From an uncultured Myxococcales bacterium (lineage in GTDB: Bacteria > Myxococcota_A > Polyangia > Polyangiales > Polyangiaceae), in assembly GCA_937902985.1 (NCBI GenBank), contig CALFNG010000255.1, positions 38,060 through 102,059 on the forward strand: a DNA stretch of 64,000 nt, written 5' to 3'. Position 1 is the stretch's first letter. Each line of letters starts with the position of its first letter. The notes under the pieces are model-generated. The model was given only the letters and a program-made list of their open reading frames with translations, searched no databases and had not been told where the DNA came from. Made by a program: the position numbers and the translations under genes. This document shows positions 10,049 to 18,225 of the stretch, in pieces.

Positions 10049-11073
10049 GAACGATCTTCGGACATGGTTGCCTCTGTCGCCCTGGTGCGATCGCCCTGGT
10101 CCTCACGTTGACCACGGCCCAGGCGTACGCGCAGGAGCCCCAAGCCTCCGCTGCGCCGACCAGCGAAGCGAGGGCTCACTTCGATCGGGGCGTGACCTTC
10201 TACGAAGAGACCGATTACTCGGCCGCTCTCGTCGAGTTCAAACGAGCCTATACGCTCGCTCCGACGTGGCAGGTTCTCTTCAACATCGGCCAGTCGTACT
10301 TTCAGCTGAGAAACTATGCTCTTGCCCTGGTGACGCTCCGGCAGTTCATCGAACAGGGAGGGAATCGGATCCCGCCGGAGCGGCGAGCGCTCGTCGATAC
10401 CGAGAGCATGGATCTCGCCAATCGGGTCGGGCACACACGCATCCTGTCGAATCGAACGGGTGCCACCATCTCGGTCGATGAGGAAGTGGTGGGGGTGACC
10501 CCGGTGAAGGACCCTGTGCTCGTGAGCGTCGGGATACGCAAATTGAAGGCTGTCTACCCCGGCACCCCGGCTGTCGAGGGGCCCGTCGAGGTCGAAGTGT
10601 CGGTGCCGGCCGGCGAGACGGTCGATGTTCGCCTCGACTTTCCGGATTCGCCCCCGCCCATGGCGGCCGAGCCTTCCGCGCGTCCCCGCGAGGTGCCCAC
10701 GGCGGCCGCTTCCGAACAAGCCACGGTTGCGACACATAGCCGCGCTCCGGCCCTCGTATCGTTCGGGGTCGCAGTCGCTGCCACGGCGATAGGTGCCGTT
10801 TTCGGCGGCCTCACACTCCGCGACAAATCCCGCCTGGAAGGCGAGTGCGTCGGGAAAGCCTGCGTCGTCGGGTCTCGACCGGACATCGACGCGGTATCGC
10901 GAGACGGAGCCATCGCGACCGTCGGTTTCAGCGTCGCGGCGGTCGGCCTTGCCACGGGCGTCGTCTTCTGGCTCGCGGCGGGGGGTTCGGCCGCGCGCGA
11001 CGGCGGCATCACGACCTCCCCCCCGGCCCCACGCACGAGCTTCGGTCCAGGGTTCGTCGCCGGCACGTTTTGA
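10045..11073 (+). CDS. Exported TPR/PEGA-like protein
   Basis: The start codon overlaps the kinase stop (ATGA at 10045-10048). The 342-residue product has a signal peptide (LVLTLTTAQAYA), then TPR-like repeats (ARAHFDRGVTFYEETDYSAA to about residue 115). A PEGA-like beta module (ISVDEEVVGVTPVKDPVLV) and two hydrophobic segments near the C-terminus follow (LVSFGVAVAATAIGAVFGGL and a second near 295-315). It is organised like the 7266-8213 product on the other side of the kinase, so the kinase is flanked by two related proteins. These could be sensors or wall-associated partners; that is inferred from context. Confidence 0.82.
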   Translation: MRTIFGHGCLCRPGAIALVLTLTTAQAYAQEPQASAAPTSEARAHFDRGVTFYEETDYSAALVEFKRAYTLAPTWQVLFNIGQSYFQLRNYALALVTLRQFIEQGGNRIPPERRALVDTESMDLANRVGHTRILSNRTGATISVDEEVVGVTPVKDPVLVSVGIRKLKAVYPGTPAVEGPVEVEVSVPAGETVDVRLDFPDSPPPMAAEPSARPREVPTAAASEQATVATHSRAPALVSFGVAVAATAIGAVFGGLTLRDKSRLEGECVGKACVVGSRPDIDAVSRDGAIATVGFSVAAVGLATGVVFWLAAGGSAARDGGITTSPPAPRTSFGPGFVAGTF

Positions 11074-11083
11074 GAGACCCCGG

Positions 11084-12667
11084 ATGCTTCAACAGCGAGT
11101 GAGAGACGCATTGTGGGCGATCGGCGCGGGGACCGTGGTCACGGCGTGGGGCTGCAACGCACTCACCGACTCGACGGGCTACTACGAAGTGAAACCCGCC
11201 GTCTTCGACTCTGGAACGGCCCTTTCAGACTCTGGAACGGCCCTTTCAGACTCTGGAACGGCCCTTCCCGACGCGACGTGCGTCGCGGGTACGGATCGCC
11301 GCACGCTCGAAGCTGCATGCACCGGCAGCTCTTGCGTGCCGTATGATGCCGTCCTCGCCGTTTGCGACGGCGGCTTTTGCCCGCTACCCACGCCGAGCCC
11401 GCAGCCCGTTGCGGACGCGAGCGCCGAATCCGGAGCCGCTCCCGACGGGGGAAGCGACGCCGCTCCAAATGATGGCGGCGTCGAGGGAGGTACCGGCTCC
11501 TGCAGTCAACTCCCCGGTGAGCCGAGCTCGGTCGTGTATGTGACGGGATCGACCGCGCTCGCATCATTCATCGGAGAAGTTTCCAGTGCCCTCGCTTCCA
11601 AGGTCACCATCGTCTATCAGCAGAGCGGCTCGTGCGTCGGGGTCCACTCGGCGCTCGATCCCGCAAACTACGCGCTCTCCTCCGCGAACGGGGTCGCGAC
11701 GTATTACACCCCGAGCGGGGTCCAGAAGACCTGCGTTCTCGACCCGAGCGAGAGGCTCGTCGCCGACGTCGGCGCCTCGGACGTCTTTTACTCCACATGT
11801 TACCAGGGCCAGGCGGTGACGCCGACTCTCCCGGCGTCGGTGGGAGAGAACTTCGGGCCCGTGCAGATCATGAATTTCGCCGTACCCCAGTCATCCACGC
11901 AGCAGAGCATCAGCCTCGCCGCGGCGTATTACGTCTTCGGCTTCGGCGGCAGCCCCTACCGGGTGCCGCCGTGGACGGACCCGATGCAGCTTCAGATTCG
12001 CAGTGCGAACTCGGGAACCCAGTCGCTCATCGCGGCCGCCATCGGCGTGCCACCGAGCGCGTGGTTCGGAGTGAGTCATGGAACGAGCGCCCAGGTCGGC
12101 GCGGCGCTCGGCGCGGCGGGCCAGAGCGGCAGCCAGACGGTCGTCGATTCGGCGCTCGGTATCCTGGCATCGGACTATCTCCTCCAGAACGCGCAGGTGC
12201 TTCGCGGGCTCGCGGTCCGAGACGAAGGCGCGAGCTGCGCCTTCTACCCGAACACGACCGCGTTCGCCCGGGACAACGCCAACGCTCGGGACGGCCACTA
12301 CCCCCTCTGGGGCCCGTCTCACTTCTACGCGCGCACCGACCCGGCCACGGGGCTCCCGCTCAAACCGGGGGTCTCCCAGTTCATCGATAGCCTCAACGGA
12401 CTGACTCCCCTGCCCGGCCTCGACCTCGTGGCCGAATACGCCGCGAAAGGTCTCGTTCCACAGTGCGCCATGCACGTGACCCGCTCCAACGACGGCGGCG
12501 ACTACACGCCCTTCAAGGCGGCGGCTGCGTGCAACTGCTATTTCGACCTGCACGCCACGGGCTCGACCTCGTGCAAACCGTGCCAGGCGAACTCCGATTG
12601 CCCGAGCCGTGCTCCCAACTGCAACAAGTTCGGCCCGCAGCCGCAGCAGGGCTACTGCGACCTTTGA
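11084..12667 (+). CDS. Binding-protein-like (PstS-like) lipoprotein
   Basis: The 527-residue product starts at the ATG 10 bp after the previous stop. A short hydrophobic stretch ends in a weak lipobox (TAWGC). A linker carries three DSGTALS units, then a Cys-containing section. From about residue 145 there is a domain beginning SSVVYVTGSTALASFIGEV, with GSCVGVHSAL, DVFYSTCY and VQIMNFAVPQSS, which resembles a type II periplasmic binding fold. The tail is Cys-rich (CKPCQANSDCPSR). The fold assignment is from motif resemblance. Two more distant PstS-like genes lie at 31526 and 34740. As the last gene of the kinase operon it might supply a ligand signal; that is a guess. Confidence 0.7.
   Translation: MLQQRVRDALWAIGAGTVVTAWGCNALTDSTGYYEVKPAVFDSGTALSDSGTALSDSGTALPDATCVAGTDRRTLEAACTGSSCVPYDAVLAVCDGGFCPLPTPSPQPVADASAESGAAPDGGSDAAPNDGGVEGGTGSCSQLPGEPSSVVYVTGSTALASFIGEVSSALASKVTIVYQQSGSCVGVHSALDPANYALSSANGVATYYTPSGVQKTCVLDPSERLVADVGASDVFYSTCYQGQAVTPTLPASVGENFGPVQIMNFAVPQSSTQQSISLAAAYYVFGFGGSPYRVPPWTDPMQLQIRSANSGTQSLIAAAIGVPPSAWFGVSHGTSAQVGAALGAAGQSGSQTVVDSALGILASDYLLQNAQVLRGLAVRDEGASCAFYPNTTAFARDNANARDGHYPLWGPSHFYARTDPATGLPLKPGVSQFIDSLNGLTPLPGLDLVAEYAAKGLVPQCAMHVTRSNDGGDYTPFKAAAACNCYFDLHATGSTSCKPCQANSDCPSRAPNCNKFGPQPQQGYCDL
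11207..11269 (+). repeat. Three in-frame 21-bp tandem repeats
   Basis: Three consecutive 21-bp units (starts 11207, 11228, 11249) encode DSGTALS, DSGTALS and DSGTALP just after the signal segment of the binding-protein-like lipoprotein. The first two are identical and the third differs only at its end. This is a likely length-variable linker. Confidence 0.9.
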
Positions 12668-12677
12668 CGCGACCTGA

Positions 12678-13226
12678 TCAGCATGAGCCCGAGGGCGGCT
12701 TGCTGCCCGCCGCGCCGCGGGCCGGGCGGCGCGCGCCGCGGAGCCATAGCAAGGCGACGGAACCAAGGATCCCGAGCCACCCGAGCCCGCCTCGCCTCTC
12801 CCCGCCCCGGTCCGCGGAGAGGGAGCACCCGAAGCTCGGTTGAGGGAGGGCAGTGGTTGGATTCGAATGGTCGTCGTTTGGATTGATGCCCATCCGGATG
12901 TCGTCGATCGCGTGCGGATCGATCATTTCCACGGCATCCAGCGCCGGCCCCACCGTCGAGGGTCGGGTGCCGATCGCGCCCTGTTGACGGAGCTCCGCGC
13001 CGAATGCGTTGTTCGTCATGAAGCCGCCCTGCTCGGTCGTGTGGCACAGGAGACAGCCGTGAGGCGGCGCGACGGCGTTTTCGATCGTCGCCGAGCCACT
13101 CAGCTTCAAATGCTGGTCGACCTCTGCCGGGAACGTGGAACTTCCAGCTGCGCCAAGGCTCCACCCGGTCAACGCGGTCAGACAGAGAAGCGCGAGGGAT
13201 CGCCTGAGGCGGGCCTGGGTACTCAT
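12678..13226 (-). CDS. Small cytochrome c with MYXO-CTERM-like tail
   Basis: The 182-residue product starts at the ATG at 13226, followed by a signal peptide (SLALLCLTALTGWSLGAAG). There is one c-type haem motif, CLLCH. The C-terminus reads GCSLSADRG, then a transmembrane stretch (GGLGWLGILGSVALLWL) and an Arg-rich end. That matches the MYXO-CTERM sorting tail (Cys, hydrophobic helix, basic end) used for surface anchoring in myxobacteria. It begins 8 bp after the upstream haem-containing porin, so the two should be co-transcribed. The gene is convergent with the binding-protein-like lipoprotein, with a 10-bp gap. It may be a surface electron carrier; no axial Met is assigned. Confidence 0.8.
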   Translation of the reverse strand: MSTQARLRRSLALLCLTALTGWSLGAAGSSTFPAEVDQHLKLSGSATIENAVAPPHGCLLCHTTEQGGFMTNNAFGAELRQQGAIGTRPSTVGPALDAVEMIDPHAIDDIRMGINPNDDHSNPTTALPQPSFGCSLSADRGGERRGGLGWLGILGSVALLWLRGARRPARGAAGSKPPSGSC

Positions 13227-13234
13227 GACACCTC

Positions 13235-14443
13235 TCAAAGAAAAACGTGGAACTGGGCCAACCACGTCGTGACGCCCGTGTTGGCCGGCGCTCCGGCGGC
13301 CCCGATGCTGCTGTAGATGCCGTCGAACCGCAGGTCCATGTGCGGCAAGAAGAACCACACCGCCGAGAGCCAACCGTCGAACGACGCTGGCTCTTGCGCC
13401 GCGCCGCCGTTCAACACCTCGCCCGTCAGCATGACGTGAAAACCCTGGGCCGGCTCGTAGTCGGCCTGGGCGAACGCGGCGTACCCGCCGCGGTGGCCGT
13501 TCCACGTCAGCGATTGGTAGACGCTATCGGCCTCCGCCAGGAGAACGAGGGGTTGGACCGGCGCATAGCGAACGAACACCCCGTTCGCGTACCGATAGTC
13601 GGTCACGCCATATTGAATGTCGCGCGTCGCCCTGGTGAACGAGCTGCTGGCTCCGACCGCCAGCGTCGTCGCCGGCGCGTACTCGACATAAGCGCTGTAG
13701 CCACGCTCGCGAAAGTCGTCGGGGCGCATCTGAAAATTTCCGGCGATGCCCATCGCCTCGGCCCGGACCTTGTCTTGACTGAACGCGAGCGCCACCCCGT
13801 ACTGCTGCGTTGCGTCGAAATCCGTTCGCGTGAGCGTTCGCGCCCAGAGCGTGTGCTCGATCATCCGGATGCCGAAAGGCAACGCGAGCTTGCCAGCGCG
13901 GAGGAGCCATGCGCCGTCTTCGTCGAGCTCCGCGCCCAGCCAGTGCTCCCTCGAGATCAAGTTCTTGGTGCTGGCGCGCGTCAGCGACACGGGAAGATCC
14001 CCCTCGGGGGCGTAGCCGATGTTCCCCGCGGCGCGAAACCTGCCGAGCTTGATGTCCGCCGTCAGGTCCGCGCGCATCGTGATGAATTGCTGCTGAACCG
14101 GGCTGCTTTCGACCTGGTTGCTGAGAAAGGCCTCTCGAAAGTCGCCACCCAGCCGGACCTGTTCGGGAAGCGGCACGAGACCCGCCAGGAAGCCAGACGT
14201 CTTGTCGGCCTCGCCCGACTCCGACGTTTGCCCGTAGCGCATGCGCAGGAGAAGGTCGCTCTGAGCCCGCCCGTATTCGGTGAGGACGCCCGCACCCCCC
14301 GAGGGATCCGTGTGGCATGGCGTACACCCCGTGTACCCGTGACGGATCATCCAGGGATAGGCGCGCGCGCTGGACGACGCCGTGACGAGCGCCGCCCAGA
14401 GCGCGACGCCCACGACCCAGCAGAATAGACGGCGCGCCGCCAT
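13235..14443 (-). CDS. Outer-membrane beta-barrel with haem c motif
   Basis: The 402-residue product has a signal peptide (GVALWAALVTASSSARA) and an early CTPCH c-type haem site at about residues 40-44. Alternating amphipathic strands typical of a porin fill the rest, ending in an aromatic residue one position from the C-terminus (QFHVFL). The CxxCH-plus-barrel architecture is known for predicted outer-membrane electron-transfer proteins. It sits between yceI (38-bp gap) and a small cytochrome c (8-bp gap) in one minus-strand operon. The barrel call rests on composition and periodicity. Confidence 0.78.
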   Translation of the reverse strand: MAARRLFCWVVGVALWAALVTASSSARAYPWMIRHGYTGCTPCHTDPSGGAGVLTEYGRAQSDLLLRMRYGQTSESGEADKTSGFLAGLVPLPEQVRLGGDFREAFLSNQVESSPVQQQFITMRADLTADIKLGRFRAAGNIGYAPEGDLPVSLTRASTKNLISREHWLGAELDEDGAWLLRAGKLALPFGIRMIEHTLWARTLTRTDFDATQQYGVALAFSQDKVRAEAMGIAGNFQMRPDDFRERGYSAYVEYAPATTLAVGASSSFTRATRDIQYGVTDYRYANGVFVRYAPVQPLVLLAEADSVYQSLTWNGHRGGYAAFAQADYEPAQGFHVMLTGEVLNGGAAQEPASFDGWLSAVWFFLPHMDLRFDGIYSSIGAAGAPANTGVTTWLAQFHVFL

Positions 14444-14481
14444 CGACGTTCAACTCGAAACCGTGGGCGGCGCCCGGTTTC

Positions 14482-15036
14482 TCAGCTGCCCGCCACGTGA
14501 AAGCTGGCGCTCACGTCGACCTCAGGCTTCACCGTCACACCGAGGTAGACCGGCACCGTGATCCCGAAGTCGTTCATGTTGACGTGAAAGCTGCCGTGAA
14601 CCGCGGATGTTGCGCCTTCGCCCTTGGCGTCGTAGTGCACCGTGACCGGACGCGTCTGCCCGTGGAGCTGCAAGCTGCCAGCGACATCCGCAGCGGCCTG
14701 CTCGCCGGGTTGAGGATACTTCAACGCGCTCCGAGCGATCGTCAGGATGGCCGCGGGGTATTTTTGCACTTCGAGGTACTTCTCTTTCATATGGTGATCA
14801 CGCAGCCCGATGCCCGTACTGAGATTCGCCAGGGGCACGGTGACGACCACGCTCTTCCCGTCGTCGGACATGGTCAGATCGGCGGTGGTCCCGTCGATCT
14901 TCATACCCGCCGGTCCGGCGGCCTCGAACGAGACGCGTGCGTCAGTCGTCGCGGACAAGGCCGCGTGACCCACCGCACTGAGAGTCCCGAGGCTCGCTAC
15001 CAGAGCTAAGATCCAAAGGCCCTTGCGTCGTTGCAT
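14482..15036 (-). CDS. YceI-family lipid-binding protein
   Basis: The 184-residue product has an N-terminal signal peptide, then the YceI lipocalin-like fold: VSFEAAGPAGMKIDGTTADL, DHHMKEKYLEVQKYPAAIL and GSLQLHGQTRPVTV, ending FGITVPVYLGVTVKPEVDV. YceI proteins bind polyisoprenoid-type lipids in the periplasm. A GGAGGTG ribosome-binding site precedes the ATG. It leads the operon with the haem porin and small cytochrome c, so a link to a periplasmic redox or quinone process is possible but inferred. Confidence 0.92.
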   Translation of the reverse strand: MQRRKGLWILALVASLGTLSAVGHAALSATTDARVSFEAAGPAGMKIDGTTADLTMSDDGKSVVVTVPLANLSTGIGLRDHHMKEKYLEVQKYPAAILTIARSALKYPQPGEQAAADVAGSLQLHGQTRPVTVHYDAKGEGATSAVHGSFHVNMNDFGITVPVYLGVTVKPEVDVSASFHVAGS

Positions 15037-15147
15037 TCAGCTCACCTCCGGTGCCACGCTTCGGTCCTGCGACTTACTTTGCAGGGCGACGCTCGAGCAA
15101 CACCTATTTTGTGACGTTTGCGATACGGCCACTCCCGGGAGCGCGCC

Positions 15148-16266
15148 TCAGAGCCCGTATCTCTTGAGCTTCTCGTAGAGGGTCGAGACGGCGATCCCCA
15201 AAGCACGGGCGGCGTTCATCTTGTTGCCGTCCGTCTGGGCCATCGTTTGACGGATGGCAACCCGCTCTATTCGCTCGAGCGCCTGGCCGCCCAGCGGAAG
15301 GCCCTCGAGCCACGACTCTTCGTCGTTGGCCGGCCGAAGGAGCTTGAGATGGTGCGGCTCGAGGGCGTTCGTGCCCGGGTCGACGAAGGCCACCGCGCAT
15401 GCGAGCACGTTCTTGAGCTCACGGACATTTCCAGGCCAGGGGTGGGCTTTGAGCGCGGCGTGAGTCGCGTCATTCACCTGGAGATCCTTGCGCCCGAGGT
15501 CATTCAACAGGCCCCGAACCAGTTCCGGCAGGTCGTCGAGACGTTCGCGGAGAGGCGGGACCGAGATGACCGCCACCGCGAGCCGGAAGAAGAGATCCTC
15601 GCGGAACTTGCCGGCCGAGACATCGGCCCGGAGATCGCGGTTGGAGGCAGCCACCACGCGAACGTCGATGTGACGTTCGGTCTTGCCGCCGACCCGTCGG
15701 ACCTTGCGGCTCTCGAGAGCTCGAAGGAGCCGCGGCTGCAAGTCGAGCGGGAGCTCCCCCACCTCGTCGAGGAAGAGCGTTCCCCCGTGCGCCCGCTCGA
15801 AGGCGCCCGCGTGAGCGGAGACCGCGCCGGTGAAGGCCCCACGCTCGTGGCCGAGAAGCTCGCTCTCGGCCAGGTTGGCCGCCACCGCTCCGCAGTCGAA
15901 CACGACGAACGGACCGTCGGCCCGCGCGCTCTGCTCGTGCAAGACGTGGGCGATGACGTCCTTGCCGGCGCCTGTCTCGCCGAAGAAGGCGACGGTGACG
16001 TCGGTCTGCGCGAACCTCTGGAGCATGTCCATCACCTCCAGCATGGGACGTGATCGAGCCCGCAGGTGGCCAAAACTCCGGATCGGTTCAAGGGGACGCT
16101 TGCGGAGGCTGGGCGCGGGCGCTTGCAGCCTGGGTGGGGCCCAGCTTCCGCGATTTGTTGCCTGCTCACACGTGGCCGTCTCCCCTCCCCTGGCCTCCTT
16201 TGAGACCACGCCAACCTGGATCGTCCGGCTTGGACGCTCCCCCTCGGCCGTGTTCGCGAGCTCCAT
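15148..16266 (-). CDS. Sigma-54-dependent activator without a sensing domain
   Basis: The 372-residue product has a complete AAA+ domain: Walker A GETGAGKD at 96-103, the sigma-54-contacting GAFTGA loop at 143-148, Walker B-like [11 protein letters not shown], and the R-finger region [23 protein letters not shown] Fis-type helix-turn-helix ends the protein ([20 protein letters not shown]). The first 65 residues are low-complexity with no receiver, GAF or FHA domain, so it may be constitutively active or controlled by partners. It lies 111 bp upstream of yceI on the same strand and could control that operon. It is divergent from the histidine kinase across 679 bp. Confidence 0.9.
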   Translation of the reverse strand: MELANTAEGERPSRTIQVGVVSKEARGGETATCEQATNRGSWAPPRLQAPAPSLRKRPLEPIRSFGHLRARSRPMLEVMDMLQRFAQTDVTVAFFGETGAGKDVIAHVLHEQSARADGPFVVFDCGAVAANLAESELLGHERGAFTGAVSAHAGAFERAHGGTLFLDEVGELPLDLQPRLLRALESRKVRRVGGKTERHIDVRVVAASNRDLRADVSAGKFREDLFFRLAVAVISVPPLRERLDDLPELVRGLLNDLGRKDLQVNDATHAALKAHPWPGNVRELKNVLACAVAFVDPGTNALEPHHLKLLRPANDEESWLEGLPLGGQALERIERVAIRQTMAQTDGNKMNAARALGIAVSTLYEKLKRYGL

Positions 16267-16631
16267 GGTTCGACTCCCGTCGTAAGGCTCGCGCTCTCGC
16301 GCGAGGTCGAGGTGAAATGACTTCTACTCACTCGCGCTTAGGCGCCGTGCTACGTCTCGGAAACATCGCGGCGGTGTTCCGCGGCGTTGCGTTCGCGGTC
16401 CAACGTGAAGGGTCTGCCGAACGCTACTCTCGCCGAGCGCTCGGTCGTCATGTCCGGAATGGAGAGTTGGCGAGCAGCGCGCTCCGCGCCCGCTGCGGTC
16501 TCCCGGGTGAGTGTCCCGTCTCCAAGGCCCGTCACGCTTGTACTCGGAGATGCAGCCGAGCTCTGTGAATCTTGCGCCACGAACTTCGGCCGTTTCGAGC
16601 GCGATATCGTCACCGTCTTCACCGGTCCGTC

Positions 16632-16664
16632 ACCGAAAACCGGAATCGACCTCCGAAAACCGGA
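16632..16664. promoter_or_regulatory. Paired 13-bp palindromic sites, 20-bp spacing
   Basis: Two sites, ACCGAAAACCGGA (16632-16644) and TCCGAAAACCGGA (16652-16664), start exactly 20 bp apart, about two helical turns. The same type of pair with the same spacing lies at 25378-25410 and 34507-34539. Position and symmetry suit an enhancer-binding regulator such as the NtrC-type protein encoded at 18226. That assignment is inference. Confidence 0.6.
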
Positions 16665-16903
16665 CGGTGACTCCCGCGGCGAGGCGGGTGGTTGGCGACG
16701 GCCGGCGTACGCCCTTCTCTCCATCGTCGGCGTCCGGGAGTCGCGAAGATGGCGACGCGAGTCGATCGCCGGCGGCGATGAACGTCCTGCCCGACGGGTC
16801 ACGCCAGGTTTGCGATCTCTCTACACAGTCGATGCATACGCCGGCGCCAGCAAGTGGTAGGGCTGCGTGCGGAGGGGGGCTTTCGCACGAGCCTGATCCG
16901 TCG

Positions 16904-16920
16904 GCTCGTTCGAAACGAGC
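16904..16920. promoter_or_regulatory. 17-bp palindrome before the kinase start
   Basis: The arms GCTCGTT and AACGAGC are separated by CGA and end 10 bp before the ribosome-binding site AAGGAGGAG (16931-16939). It could be an operator or a 5' leader hairpin. Confidence 0.4.
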
Positions 16921-16945
16921 TATTTTCACCAAGGAGGAGCCCGCG

Positions 16946-18217
16946 ATGCTTGTTGAAGCTCACGATGGGCAAACGGGATTGCGTCTGATTCCGCGATGGG
17001 CGTCGGGGATGGCTCGGCCCTGCCTTTTGCGTCACTTGGCCATTTGTATCGCCACGATTTGCGCGTGGGCGATGCGTCGCGAGCTTTACGTCACGGGCGG
17101 CCTTCTGTGGGTGCTGGGGCTGGCCGCGATCGTGAACGCGGCGGCGGCCAGACTACCCGACATCCCGAAAGGGGTAGGACGTTTCCTTTCGCCTTCTGTC
17201 GGGCTGATGACCTGGGCAGCGCTGGTCTTTCTCACCGGCGGCGTCAGCTCTCCGATGGTGGCCGGCTTATGGCTCGAGATCGTGTTCGCCGCGATGGTCT
17301 TTCCGCCGCCTGCCACGCTTCTCACGACCGCAGCCGCGATCGGCGTGCTCTCCGCCGATCAGTGCGCGCTCGGCCTGGGGTCGACCCTCGGTCGTCTCGG
17401 CCTCCAAGCTGGCTTCCTGCTGTCCTTCGGACTCGTAGCCTTCTCCGCCAAACGGCGCTGGAGGCAGGAGCACCAGGCGCTCTCGATCGAGGCGACGGCG
17501 CTGGGAAGCCGCCTGATTGATCTCGAACGCGAGCTCGAAGCGGCTCGGGTACTGGGCCGGGTGGGGGAACGGGTGGCGCGGCTCGCGCACAGCCTGAAGA
17601 ACGCCGTCCACAGCCTTCGCGGTTTCGTCAAGCTCATGGAGGTTCCCGCGAATGGCGACCGCGCACAAGCGCAAGCACAGGTGATCGCCGGGCTGCAGCT
17701 CGCCATCGATCGACTCGAACAGACCGCTCGCGAGGTCTTGCGCCCCAGCGAGGGGCAGAGCCAATCCGACGGGCCGACGACGGCCGCCGAGCTCTCTCGC
17801 ACGCTCGATGAAGTCGTCGCCGAGATGAGGCGAATTCACTCCGGTGTACACTGGATCAAGGCGCCGCTGGACAATCTTCGTAGCGTGGCGCTGCCCGCGT
17901 TGCGCTTGCGCGAAGTTCTGCTGATCTTGGCGCAAAATGCCGCTGAAGCGTGCGGCGCGTCCGGCGAGGTCATCGTGCGGGCGCACGTGGTCGGCGATCT
18001 TCTTCACCTGGTCGTTCAGGATCGGGGGCCAGGCTTCGACCCGCTCTTACGGGACGCGATCTTTCAACCAGGGATCACGAGCAAGCCGACCGGAAATGGC
18101 TTTGGTCTCTTCCTGGCCCGCCGTCTCGTCGAAGCAGGAGGCGGCCGCCTGACGATCCACCCGGCAGGTCATGGCGGAGCGCTCGTTTCAGTCCGCCTAC
18201 CGGTCTTGTCAAGCTAG
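16946..18217 (+). CDS. Membrane sensor histidine kinase
   Basis: The ATG at 16946 is preceded by AAGGAGGAG. The 423-residue product has about five or six hydrophobic segments over residues 20-165 with almost no periplasmic sensor domain, then a helical linker. The dimerisation/phosphoacceptor helix is ARLAHSLKNAVHSLRG with His215. The ATPase domain has N-box LILAQNAAEAC, G1 VQDRGPGFD and G2 TGNGFGLFLARR. It belongs to the NtrB-like group that often partners sigma-54 response regulators, and such a regulator follows after 8 bp. A membrane-embedded sensing mode is likely; the signal is unknown. Confidence 0.92.
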   Translation: MLVEAHDGQTGLRLIPRWASGMARPCLLRHLAICIATICAWAMRRELYVTGGLLWVLGLAAIVNAAAARLPDIPKGVGRFLSPSVGLMTWAALVFLTGGVSSPMVAGLWLEIVFAAMVFPPPATLLTTAAAIGVLSADQCALGLGSTLGRLGLQAGFLLSFGLVAFSAKRRWRQEHQALSIEATALGSRLIDLERELEAARVLGRVGERVARLAHSLKNAVHSLRGFVKLMEVPANGDRAQAQAQVIAGLQLAIDRLEQTAREVLRPSEGQSQSDGPTTAAELSRTLDEVVAEMRRIHSGVHWIKAPLDNLRSVALPALRLREVLLILAQNAAEACGASGEVIVRAHVVGDLLHLVVQDRGPGFDPLLRDAIFQPGITSKPTGNGFGLFLARRLVEAGGGRLTIHPAGHGGALVSVRLPVLSS

Positions 18218-18225
18218 GGCGGACG

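Larger units (their letters stand above)
16267..16945. other. Divergent regulatory region between two sigma-54 systems
   Basis: This 679-bp region has no convincing gene; open frames here lack ribosome-binding sites and have basic, repetitive composition. It contains the paired palindromes at 16632-16664 and a 17-bp palindrome at 16904-16920 just before the kinase ribosome-binding site. I found no clean -24/-12 element. Confidence 0.6.

Noticed and set aside
15167..16266. FHA or receiver domain on the sigma-54 activator
   Set aside because: The first 65 residues have no such pattern, and no neighbouring frame upstream supplies one.
16387..16860. Possible gene in the region between the two sigma-54 systems
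   Set aside because: No recognisable start site or family, and it overlaps the palindrome pair.
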